From Acidobacteriota bacterium (GTDB taxonomy: Bacteria; Acidobacteriota; Polarisedimenticolia; JAPUIV01), in NCBI GenBank assembly GCA_027296665.1, contig JAPUIV010000278.1:1-21142 (forward strand): a stretch of DNA of 21,142 nucleotides. The letters are read 5' to 3'. Below the pieces are notes generated by a model. It searched no databases. It was not told where the DNA came from and worked only from the letters and a program-made list of their open reading frames with translations. Positions 8,760 through 15,241 of the stretch are shown piece by piece (within the stretch, counting starts at the first letter, position 1; every line of letters begins with the position of its first letter). A program made the position numbers and the translations under genes.

Positions 8760-9935
8760 TTAACGCTTCTCCTCACCCGATCCCGGGAACTGCATCGGCA
8801 TCACCACGTAGAGAAAGTCCAGGGCAGGGTTCTCCTCCGCCGGGGTGAATAAACCGGCCGCCTGGGGATCCTTGAGGTCGATCTGAAAGGCTTCCGATCC
8901 GACTATACTTATAAAGTCAGCCACGTATCCGTAATTGAAGCCGATCCGGACCGGCTTCCCGTCATACTCGACATCCATTTCTTCCCTGGCTTCCCCGAGG
9001 CCTGCCTCCCGGCAGGACAATTCCAGCTTTCCCTGCCGGAGCGCCACCTCCATCAGGCTCGATTTCTCGCCCGACATCAGGCTCACCCTCCGGACCGCCT
9101 CGAGCATATCGGCGGTTCGGACCCGGAATTTCTTATCACTTCCGGTCGGAACCACCTTCTGGTACGGCGCAAAATTCCCCTCCACCGTATTGGTGACCAT
9201 GAGCCAGGATCCGCACTGGAAAAAGAGATGATTATCTTCATTCCAGAAATTCAAAACCGGATCCTCATCCGCCTCGAACCGTTCCAGGTTCACCAGCGCC
9301 TTCTTTGGAATGATGACCTGAACCTCCTCCGCCGCGGTCTTTCCCTTCCCTGCCTGCCAGGCCTCGGCCTTGGCCCGGACCACGCTGAGGCGGTGGCCAT
9401 CGGTGGCGGCCATTTCCAGATTGTCACCCTTGAGGGCCATCAGCAAACCACTATAAACATACCGGGTATCTTCCCCGGCGGTGGCGAAAACCACTCTCCG
9501 GAACATGCTCTTGAGGGTATTGAAATCGAAATGGATCGGGTCGGCCGATGGAATCTTCGGGATCCTTGGAAACTCATCAGGAGACCCCACTTCCATCTGG
9601 AAGCGGCTCTTCCGGCACCGAATACCCAGGCCCCCGGATTCCTTCAAGATGACCGACACTTCCTCATCAGGGAGAAGGCGGGCGATCTCGAACAACCGCC
9701 TGCCGTTGGTGGTTGAACTACCCGGCTCGGCCACATCGGCGGGGCAGCTCGTCGTCACGGTGACCTCTGAATCGGTGGCGGTCAGATCGAGATGTCCGGA
9801 AGAACCGCCGTTCCCCCCCATCTTCGCCTGGATCAGGACATGCTGAAGAATCGGCAAGGTTGACTTCCGTTCGGTCACTGATTGAACCTTCTGGAGGTGG
9901 CGGAACAGGTCCGTTCTTTTGACTGTGAATTTCAT
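8760..9935 (-). CDS. dnaN: DNA polymerase III beta sliding clamp
   Basis: DnaN dimerises into the ring that tethers the replicative polymerase to DNA and recruits clamp-binding proteins. The 391-residue protein is close to the family length (366 in E. coli). It starts with MKFTVKRTDLFRHLQKVQSVTERKSTLPILQHVLIQ, the first of three clamp repeats, and contains the conserved ATDGHRLSV segment in the second. It ends in VVMPMQF plus a short charged tail; the MPM motif forms part of the partner-binding pocket. The ATG has a strong AAGGAG ribosome-binding site 7 nt upstream. The gene lies immediately beyond the AT-rich part of the origin, 255 bp after dnaA, in the conserved dnaA-dnaN order. Confidence 0.97.
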   Translation of the reverse strand: MKFTVKRTDLFRHLQKVQSVTERKSTLPILQHVLIQAKMGGNGGSSGHLDLTATDSEVTVTTSCPADVAEPGSSTTNGRRLFEIARLLPDEEVSVILKESGGLGIRCRKSRFQMEVGSPDEFPRIPKIPSADPIHFDFNTLKSMFRRVVFATAGEDTRYVYSGLLMALKGDNLEMAATDGHRLSVVRAKAEAWQAGKGKTAAEEVQVIIPKKALVNLERFEADEDPVLNFWNEDNHLFFQCGSWLMVTNTVEGNFAPYQKVVPTGSDKKFRVRTADMLEAVRRVSLMSGEKSSLMEVALRQGKLELSCREAGLGEAREEMDVEYDGKPVRIGFNYGYVADFISIVGSEAFQIDLKDPQAAGLFTPAEENPALDFLYVVMPMQFPGSGEEKR

Positions 9936-9949
9936 CTCTCTTCTCCTTC

Positions 9950-10018
9950 TGAAAGAATAGATAAATATACATAACTTAACAGCAGTAGTAGCAGTAGGCT
10001 CTCCGGATTTGTGGAGAC
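9950..10018. other. oriC: Putative origin unwinding region (oriC basal unwinding system with DnaA-trios)
   Basis: Four adjacent elements fit the basal unwinding system known from Bacillus subtilis. Positions 9950-9979 are AT-rich. From 9977 to 9997 there are seven uninterrupted [T/C]A[G/A] triplets on the plus strand: TAA, then CAG CAG TAG TAG CAG TAG. Read 3' to 5' these are DnaA-trios of the form [G/A]A[T/C], the single-strand motif bound by DnaA filaments. A 12-nt GC-rich spacer (gctctccggatt) follows at 9998-10009, then a degenerate DnaA box TGTGGAGAC at 10010-10018. The order dnaA, boxes, GC spacer, trios, AT-rich, dnaN matches B. subtilis. Function is inferred from architecture. Confidence 0.7.
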
Positions 10019-10039
10019 GGTGCCGGAATCATTCATGGG

Positions 10040-10055
10040 CCGGTAGTTTTACCGG
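10040..10055. repeat. Small perfect inverted repeat in the dnaA-dnaN spacer
   Basis: CCGGTA and TACCGG flank a GTTT loop. It lies between DnaA box-like sites. It could form a short hairpin, but there is no T-run on the minus strand, so it does not look like an intrinsic terminator for dnaA. Its role is unknown. Confidence 0.4.
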
Positions 10056-10076
10056 ATCTCTTGATGGTTGAAGAGT

Positions 10077-10180
10077 TGTGGAAAGCCAGGTAGCCGACTG
10101 CGGAAAGATGTTCGGTCCGGCGGCAAGACATCGGTTTTCCACCGGTATTCCTTTTTTGCCCCGGCCGGGATTGTGAAAAA
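10077..10180. other. DnaA box-like sites downstream of dnaA
   Basis: Three further sites resemble DnaA boxes: TGTGGAAAG at 10077-10085, TTTTCCACC at 10135-10143 and TGTGAAAAA at 10172-10180. Each differs from TTATCCACA (or its complement) at about two positions. With the box at 10010 they form a loose array leading from the dnaA stop to the trio region. They suggest a local consensus closer to TTTTCCACA. Confidence 0.5.
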
Positions 10181-10190
10181 CCTTCATAAC

Positions 10191-11555
10191 CTATTTCAGG
10201 CCTTGCGTAAGGCTGTCGATCAGCCTGCGGAAATCCGGATTATCCTGCATTCGGACTTCAACCTTTCGTATTGCGTGAATCACCGTCGAGTGGTGTTTCC
10301 CTCCGAAAAACCCCCCTATGGTCGGCAGGGAAAATTCGGTTAGATTCTTGCAAAGAAACATCGCCACCTGCCTCGGAAGAACGATCTGGGGGCGGTTGTT
10401 TTTTGATTTCAGGTCGAAAACACGGACCTTGAAATGGTCGGCGACCATTCTCTGGATCGCCTCGACGGTCACCATGGGAGGATCGGTTTTCAACAGCTCG
10501 GAAAGGGCTTCCTGGGCCAGGGGCAGATCGATGGAACGGCCGGTCATGGAGGCGAAGGCGAGGAGGCGCAGCAAGGATCCTTCCAGTTCCCGGATGTTGG
10601 ACCCGGTCCGGCCGGCGATGTACAAGCCCACCTCCTGGGGAAGACTCACCCGGTGGGTCTCGGCCTTCTTTCGGAGAATTGCCACCTTGGTTTCCAGGTC
10701 GGGAGGCTGGATATCGGCGATCAGGCCCCATTCGAACCGGGACCGGAGCCTTTCTTCCAGGGTGGGGATCTCCCTCGGATGGCAGTCACTGGAGATCACG
10801 ATCTGTTTCTGGGCATCGTACAGTTCGTTGAAGGTATGGAAAAACTCTTCCTGGGTACGTTCTTTTCCGGCAAGAAACTGGATGTCGTCGACCAGGAGAA
10901 TATCGATGTCGCGGTACCGTTTCTTGAAATCGATCGTTTTTTCGAAACGGATGGCGTTGATCAGCTCGTTCATGAACTTTTCCGATGATATATACCGCAG
11001 TTTCAGGTCTTCCCGGGTGGAGCGGAGCCGATTGCCGATCGCCTGCATGAGATGGGTCTTCCCCAATCCTACCCCGCCATATATGTACAAGGGGTTGTAG
11101 TGCAGGGCTGGTTGATCGGTGACCGCGGTGGAGGCTGCATGGGCGAACTGGTTGCAGGAACTCACGACAAAATTTTCGAAGGTGTATTTTGGATTCAAGG
11201 GAGAAACTGCCGGGGTGGGCCGGACCGGCATCCCTCTTTCCCCGTTTCCCCGTTTGAGCGGGGGTGCATAGGAGGGGGCGGGGTTTGCCTCCTCCGACTC
11301 CGATACCCGGAAATGGATCCGGGCGCCGGGATGGCCGAAATCATTCAGAACCGCAAGGATCTCATTCAAGAAGTTGCGGTGTATCCATTCCGCGAAAACC
11401 CGGTTGGGAACCGCAAGGGTCAGGTCGGATGAGTTCCAGGAGGCCTGCCTGGTTGGCCTTAACCAGGTATCAAAGCTCCGGGGTTCCACCTGTTCCCGCA
11501 AACGAGTGAGGATCCGCGGCCAGATCTCTTCTTGCCTAACTTGTTGATAATTCAT
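10191..11555 (-). CDS. dnaA: Chromosomal replication initiator protein DnaA
   Basis: DnaA binds origin boxes, forms an ATP-dependent filament and opens the duplex. The 454-residue protein has all four domains. Domain I starts at IWPRILTRLREQVEPRSFDTWL (11-32), and a Pro-rich linker covers about 86-120. The AAA+ core has Walker A GGVGLGKTH (160-168), Walker B LLVDDIQF (220-227) and sensor 2 near GSNIRELEGSL (318-328). Domain IV (about 362-454) ends with the DNA-binding signature. That signature reads GGKHHSTV (418-425), where E. coli and most relatives have GGRDHTTV, so His421 replaces the base-contacting Asp433 position. A GAGG ribosome-binding site lies 9 nt before the ATG. A further box-like TGTTGATAA (plus strand 11542-11550) falls within its first codons. 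Confidence 0.97.
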   Translation of the reverse strand: MNYQQVRQEEIWPRILTRLREQVEPRSFDTWLRPTRQASWNSSDLTLAVPNRVFAEWIHRNFLNEILAVLNDFGHPGARIHFRVSESEEANPAPSYAPPLKRGNGERGMPVRPTPAVSPLNPKYTFENFVVSSCNQFAHAASTAVTDQPALHYNPLYIYGGVGLGKTHLMQAIGNRLRSTREDLKLRYISSEKFMNELINAIRFEKTIDFKKRYRDIDILLVDDIQFLAGKERTQEEFFHTFNELYDAQKQIVISSDCHPREIPTLEERLRSRFEWGLIADIQPPDLETKVAILRKKAETHRVSLPQEVGLYIAGRTGSNIRELEGSLLRLLAFASMTGRSIDLPLAQEALSELLKTDPPMVTVEAIQRMVADHFKVRVFDLKSKNNRPQIVLPRQVAMFLCKNLTEFSLPTIGGFFGGKHHSTVIHAIRKVEVRMQDNPDFRRLIDSLTQGLK

Positions 11556-11621
11556 ATCAATATGCCTCGCCGAAAACTCCCGTCAATACGGGGAAATAAT
11601 GGAAAATTCCGCCCCTTCAGG

Positions 11622-11652
11622 GTTTCCACAGGTTTTCAACAGATGTGGAAAA
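11622..11652. other. DnaA box cluster upstream of dnaA
   Basis: Three sites lie within 31 bp: GTTTCCACA at 11622-11630, TTTTCAACA at 11633-11641, and TGTGGAAAA at 11644-11652 in the opposite orientation. The last is one base from the consensus TGTGGATAA. A cluster upstream of dnaA together with boxes downstream is the layout of a bipartite origin, and it could also serve dnaA autoregulation. Confidence 0.6.
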
Positions 11653-12004
11653 ATAAGGCTTCGAATACCCCTATTCATCATAGGCTTACAAGAATTCCAC
11701 CAACTGTTCCGGAATCCGACCCTGATATTTTCCTCCCTCCCTCCAGATATGGGGTCTCCCGGCGACCCTACCGAAGATTTTGTGGGGATCGGATCTTTTC
11801 GGGGCGTCCCTCGCGTTACCCGGAAACAAGACCGGCGCAAGGGCATTGTGAAGACCCCGAAACGAAAAAGGAATGGATTGCCCTGAGGATTTCGAAAGGG
11901 GTTGGTTACCCTTCCGGAGAGGATGGTAACACAGATGGAAAACGGATCCAAGGAAAAATTCGACAAGTTTCCGCAAGAACCTGCCGTCATCTGGCAATCT
12001 TTCG

Positions 12005-12033
12005 TTGACAGAATTCCGCGGAATCGATATAAT
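12005..12033 (+). promoter_or_regulatory. Perfect-consensus sigma70 promoter for rpmH-rnpA
   Basis: TTGACA at 12005-12010 and TATAAT at 12028-12033 are separated by exactly 17 bp. Transcription would start near 12040, giving a leader of about 40 nt before rpmH. The spacer contains a 12-bp perfect palindrome, ATTCCGCGGAAT (12013-12024). A strong unregulated promoter is expected for a ribosomal protein gene; the palindrome may be an operator or chance. Confidence 0.85.
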
Positions 12034-12080
12034 CCGGCGTTTGGTCAGAAAGAGAATGATTTTGGCGCGGGATAGGGTTT

Positions 12081-12215
12081 ATGAAGAGAACTTTCCAACC
12101 GAACAACCGAAGGCGGCACCGGACCCACGGTTTCCTGGTGCGAATGCGTACCCCGGCCGGGAGGGCCGTGATCAAAAGACGGCGCCGGAAGGGGCGGAAG
12201 CGCCTGGCTGTCTGA
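12081..12215 (+). CDS. rpmH: 50S ribosomal protein L34
   Basis: L34 is a small basic protein of the large ribosomal subunit. The 44-codon frame starts MKRTFQPNNRRRHRTHGFL and continues to RMRTPAGRAVIKRRRRKGRKRLAV, the hallmark pattern KRT(F/Y)QP-N-RR-H-GF-RM-T-GR-V-RRR-KGR-L over essentially the whole length. The leader contains GGGATAGGG about 3 nt before the ATG. It is the first gene of the rightward operon, about 40 nt after a perfect sigma70 promoter. The rnpA reading frame is open through this gene in another frame, and rnpA may start at a CTG overlapping its TGA. Confidence 0.97.
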   Translation: MKRTFQPNNRRRHRTHGFLVRMRTPAGRAVIKRRRRKGRKRLAV

Positions 12216-12580
12216 GAGATCGCGACCAACGATTCCCCCCCGCGGTCCGGGTGCGCAAATCGACTGAATACCGCCGCATCTATGATGGGGGACGGAAAAT
12301 CGTCCGGCGGGGATTCGTCCTGTTCTATCTTCCCAATGGAACTCCAGACCATCGACTGGGGATCACGGTAACCAAGCGGGTGGGTGACGCAGTTACCCGG
12401 AACCGGTACAAGAGGCGGATTCGTGATTCCTTCCGGAGGAAAAGACAGGAATTGGGCCCGATCGGAGTGGATTTCATCGTCCATGTGAGACACGCTTTCG
12501 GGGATCTTTCGGGAGGGGAATGGGAGAAGGAGTTCCGCTGGTGTGGCGCCAGGGTCCAGAGGGAATTGGAACGCGGTTGA
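12212..12580 (+). CDS. rnpA: Ribonuclease P protein component (start uncertain)
   Basis: RnpA binds the RNase P RNA and helps it remove 5' leaders from tRNA precursors. The family signature is clear: VRVRKSTEYRRIYDGGRKIVRRGF, GITVTKRVGDAVTRNRYKRRIRDSFR with the RNR motif, then DFIVHVRHAF. No ATG, GTG or TTG occurs in frame between 12065 and 12250. The CTG at 12212 overlaps the rpmH stop as CTGA, follows GGGGCGGAAG at 12191-12200, and gives MRDRDQRFPPAVRVRKST, 122 residues, close to the E. coli length of 119. A GTG at 12251 would cut off the RFPPAVR segment that matches the usual N-terminus. An ATG at 12056 would give a 174-residue protein containing all of rpmH out of frame, as known in Thermus. 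The gene is certain; the start is not. Confidence 0.9.
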   Translation: MRDRDQRFPPAVRVRKSTEYRRIYDGGRKIVRRGFVLFYLPNGTPDHRLGITVTKRVGDAVTRNRYKRRIRDSFRRKRQELGPIGVDFIVHVRHAFGDLSGGEWEKEFRWCGARVQRELERG

Positions 12581-12795
12581 GCCTGGGAGCCCGGCTCGCC
12601 GTTCGTGGCATTCGTGGATATCAGATTTTTTTGTCCCCCCTGTTACCGGCCGCTTGCCGTTTCCGGCCAACCTGTTCCGCTTATTGCCGGGAGGCCATCC
12701 ATCGTCATGGCCTGTGGCGGGGACTTGGATTTACGATGAAGCGTCTGATTCGCTGCCACCCGTTCCACTCGGGAGGGTTCGATCCCGTTCCTTGA
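12520..12795 (+). CDS. yidD: Membrane protein insertion efficiency factor YidD
   Basis: YidD is a small cytoplasmic-face membrane-associated protein that assists YidC. The signature FLSPLLPAACRFRPTCSAYCREAIHRHGLWRGL, followed by MKRLIRCHPFHSGGFDPVP, is diagnostic, with the conserved cysteines and the RCHPF motif. The ATG at 12520 has GGGAGG 3 nt upstream and gives 91 residues, overlapping rnpA by 61 nt. A TTG at 12577 overlapping the rnpA stop (TTGA) would give 72 residues, nearer the family norm of 70-85, and an N-terminus that starts just before the amphipathic helix. Either start implies coupling to rnpA. It lies 30 nt before yidC, matching the conserved rpmH-rnpA-yidD-yidC order. Confidence 0.93.
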   Translation: MGEGVPLVWRQGPEGIGTRLSLGARLAVRGIRGYQIFLSPLLPAACRFRPTCSAYCREAIHRHGLWRGLGFTMKRLIRCHPFHSGGFDPVP

Positions 12796-12825
12796 CCCCC
12801 GCGCCGGCCGGCGAGTATCCCGAAA

Positions 12826-14568
12826 ATGGAAAAGCGTGCTCTAGTTGCGTTCGCGCTGTCGCTGCTGGTCCTTCTGGCCTGGGGAAGGTTTTTCGCTCCC
12901 CGGCCGCCGGTGCCTGTGGGCGATCCCGCCGCCGGTGAGATCTCCCTACCCCTTGCCGATCGGGTCGAATCTCCGCCCGTTCTTCCTGCCGAACATTCCG
13001 AACCCGAGCCCGCGCGGGAAGCCGGATCGTCAGGCCTCCCCGAGCCGATCGTGGCCGCGGACCGCCAGGAAAGGATCCGGGTCGAAACGCCGGAATACAT
13101 CCTGACCCTGGACAATCGCGGCGGGGTGGTCACCAGCTGGATTCTCAAGGATTACACCGACCAGGAGGGTAACCCTCTGGAGGTGGTGTCTCCTGCCGCC
13201 CGCCGCCTCGACAGTTTTCCCCTCTCTCTCCATGCCGAGGATGCCGGGTTGGACGAACGCATCAACGCCGCCGTGTACAGTGTCGACAAGGGCAGGGTGA
13301 CGAAGGGAGACTCGGTTTTCCAGCGGGTTTCCTTTCGGTATGCTGATGGCGCCGGCCTGGTCATCGAGAAGGTTCTGGAAGTGGGGCCGGGTTACCTTTC
13401 CCGTTTCCAGGTCCGGGCCGTGGGTCCCGGCGGGCCCCTGCCATTGACGGTCCAGCTCGGGCCGGGATTCGGGATTCCGACGGAGGAAAAGGAAAAGAGC
13501 CGTTTCTACGTTCGCGGGCAGGCGGTCCTCCTGAGGCAAGGGGGGGGACTGACCACGATCAACCGGTCGAGGCTCAAGACGGGAGAGCTCCGGCGGGAGA
13601 CAGGGGCCTTCCAGTGGGGCGGAATTCAGGACACTTACTTCTCGGCCCTTCTGATACCCGAACAGGGAACGATTCCGGAGGCGATGGTCCGGTCGTACCG
13701 GGTGGTCGACCAGGGAAGGGAAAGGAACTACCTCACCTTCACGATTCCCCTTGCCGGCGAACGGACCGATTTTTCCCTGTTTGTCGGTCCCAAGGACCTC
13801 GACATTCTCACGCCCCTGGGTCACGGCCTGCCAAGCGTGGTCGATTTCGGCAAGTGGATGGCCCCGATCGCCCGGGTCTTGCTGGTCGCCTTGAAATTCA
13901 TCAACCAGAGGGTGAACAACTTCGGATGGTCGATCGTCATCCTGACGGTCGCCATCAAACTCCTGTTCTTCCCGCTGACCCAGCGCAGTTCCGTCTCGAT
14001 GCGCCGGATGCAGCTGAAGATGAAAAAGGTCCAGCCGCGCGTCAAGGCGATCAAGGAACGTCAACGGAAACACAGGAAGGATTCGAACTCCCGCCAGAAG
14101 ATGAACCAGGAAATGATGGAGCTCTACAAGAAGGAGGGGATCAACCCCCTGGGCAGCATGAGCGGTTGTCTGCCAATGCTGCTGCAGCTTCCGGTCCTCT
14201 TGGGCCTGTACCGGCTTCTTTCGGTTGCGATCGAGCTTCGCCACGCTCCATTCCTCTTCTGGCTGACCGATCTGTCGCAGAAAGACCAGTATTACGTCAC
14301 CCCGATCATCATGGGTCTGTCGATGTTCCTCCAGCAAATGTTGAACACCCCCGTGGGAATCGATCCCGCCCAGCGCCGGATGATGATGATGATGCCGCTC
14401 GTCTTCACCTTCTTTTTCGTGAATTTTCCGAGCGGGCTCGTCCTCTACTGGCTGGTGAACAACATTCTGGGAATTGCCCAGCAATATCTGGTGAATCAAC
14501 AGGTCGAACGGATGGAAGGGAAGGAACTAGGAGCCAGAAATGGAAAACTTCAAGGAGTTTCAAGGTAG
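12826..14568 (+). CDS. yidC: Membrane protein insertase YidC/Oxa1
   Basis: YidC inserts and folds inner-membrane proteins, alone or with SecYEG. The 580-residue protein begins with a transmembrane segment, ALVAFALSLLVLLAW (about 5-19), followed by a large periplasmic P1 domain to about residue 340, the Gram-negative architecture. The conserved core has TM2 WSIVILTVAIKLLFFPLT, a basic cytoplasmic loop with QEMMELYKKEGINPLG, then the remaining helices including VFTFFFVNFPSGLVLYWLVNN. The groove residue that is Arg366 in E. coli aligns with Lys378 here, a positive charge seen in many relatives. Five consecutive ATG codons (14380-14394) encode MMMMM before TM5. No strong ribosome-binding site precedes the ATG. 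Its 3' end overlaps khpB by 29 nt. Confidence 0.97.
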   Translation: MEKRALVAFALSLLVLLAWGRFFAPRPPVPVGDPAAGEISLPLADRVESPPVLPAEHSEPEPAREAGSSGLPEPIVAADRQERIRVETPEYILTLDNRGGVVTSWILKDYTDQEGNPLEVVSPAARRLDSFPLSLHAEDAGLDERINAAVYSVDKGRVTKGDSVFQRVSFRYADGAGLVIEKVLEVGPGYLSRFQVRAVGPGGPLPLTVQLGPGFGIPTEEKEKSRFYVRGQAVLLRQGGGLTTINRSRLKTGELRRETGAFQWGGIQDTYFSALLIPEQGTIPEAMVRSYRVVDQGRERNYLTFTIPLAGERTDFSLFVGPKDLDILTPLGHGLPSVVDFGKWMAPIARVLLVALKFINQRVNNFGWSIVILTVAIKLLFFPLTQRSSVSMRRMQLKMKKVQPRVKAIKERQRKHRKDSNSRQKMNQEMMELYKKEGINPLGSMSGCLPMLLQLPVLLGLYRLLSVAIELRHAPFLFWLTDLSQKDQYYVTPIIMGLSMFLQQMLNTPVGIDPAQRRMMMMMPLVFTFFFVNFPSGLVLYWLVNNILGIAQQYLVNQQVERMEGKELGARNGKLQGVSR

Positions 14569-15238
14569 GGATCTGCAAGATGCCTTGAGCAGGGCCGCAA
14601 CGGAACTCGATCGCCCTGAACGGGATCTGGACTATGAAATCGTTTCGGAGGGACGGAAGGGATGGTTTCTTGGAATGGGCAGCCGCGGATTCCAGATCCG
14701 GGTCAAGATGGCGCGCCCGGCCGCTTACGAGACCCCGCCGGAAGATGGTTCGGTGGAGATCCTGGAGTCGCTGGTTTCCGACCTTCTGGAGGGGATGCAG
14801 ATGGACATGGATTTCCGGATCCAGCAGGAGGATGGTTGCCTGCGGGTGAATCTCAGCGGACCGGACCGGGAATTCCTGATCGACCCCAAGGGGGAGATCC
14901 TCAACGCCTTTCAGTTCATCCTCACCCGAATGTCGCGCCGGAATTTTCCCGAGCATATCCGGATCCTCGTCGATAGCGACGGTTTCCGGAAGAAACTGGA
15001 TGAGGAGATCGTTCAGATGGCCCGCGACGCGGCGGACCGGGTCAGGCAGCGGGGGGAACCGAGCCGCCTGCCTCCATTGAACCCCTACGAGCGGAGGCTC
15101 GTCCATACCGCGCTTCGTTCCGAGACCCGGGTGGTCACCAGGAGCATGGGCGAGGGGTTTCTGAAGCGGATCAGCATTTTTCCGGCCCGGGGAGGATCTG
15201 GCGGTTCGGTCAACGATGGCCGGCGCCGCAGGCCGTAG
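14540..15238 (+). CDS. khpB: RNA-binding protein KhpB/Jag (Jag-N, KH and R3H domains)
   Basis: KhpB (Jag, SpoIIIJ-associated) is an RNA-binding protein linked to cell division and elongation control in other bacteria. The 232-residue protein has the N-terminal Jag domain (about 3-55, with GRKGWFLGMGSRGFQIRV), a KH domain (about 75-150) and an R3H domain (about 155-217). The R3H motif is seen as PYERRLVHTAL with Arg186 and His189. The KH GxxG loop, which normally reads G-R/K-R-G, is IDPKG here, so the first glycine is Asp115; RNA binding by this domain may be altered. The C-terminus is a short Gly/Arg-rich tail. The ATG has TAGGAG 7 nt upstream, lies inside the yidC 3' end, and the stop is 3 nt before mnmE. 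Confidence 0.93.
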   Translation: MENFKEFQGRDLQDALSRAATELDRPERDLDYEIVSEGRKGWFLGMGSRGFQIRVKMARPAAYETPPEDGSVEILESLVSDLLEGMQMDMDFRIQQEDGCLRVNLSGPDREFLIDPKGEILNAFQFILTRMSRRNFPEHIRILVDSDGFRKKLDEEIVQMARDAADRVRQRGEPSRLPPLNPYERRLVHTALRSETRVVTRSMGEGFLKRISIFPARGGSGGSVNDGRRRRP

Positions 15239-15241
15239 GAT

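Larger units (their letters stand above)
11556..12080. other. dnaA-rpmH intergenic region (second part of a bipartite origin)
   Basis: This 525-bp spacer between divergent dnaA and rpmH holds no convincing gene. The reading frames on both strands overlap each other, have no ribosome-binding sites and resemble no family. Its left end is lower in GC and carries a cluster of DnaA box-like sites (11622-11652). Its right end holds the rpmH promoter. The middle (about 11690-11990) shows no clear motif. Divergent promoters for dnaA and rpmH must lie here, but I could not identify a convincing dnaA promoter. Confidence 0.6.

Noticed and set aside
10040..10055. Intrinsic terminator for dnaA
   Set aside because: The stem is only 6 bp and no T-run follows on the minus strand.
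11532..12008. Possible genes in the dnaA-rpmH spacer on both strands
   Set aside because: Several overlapping frames on both strands, none with a recognisable motif or ribosome-binding site; the region fits origin and promoter DNA.
12005..12055. rnpA starting at the first codon of the longest open frame (12005)
   Set aside because: This start lies on the -35 box of the rpmH promoter, upstream of the predicted transcription start near 12040.
14380..14394. Five tandem ATG codons as a microsatellite or internal start
   Set aside because: It lies in the middle of yidC, encodes a methionine-rich segment before a transmembrane helix, and has no ribosome-binding site or shorter product implied.
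13030..14499. 489-codon minus-strand frame opposite yidC
   Set aside because: Antisense shadow; His/Asp-rich composition and no domain pattern.
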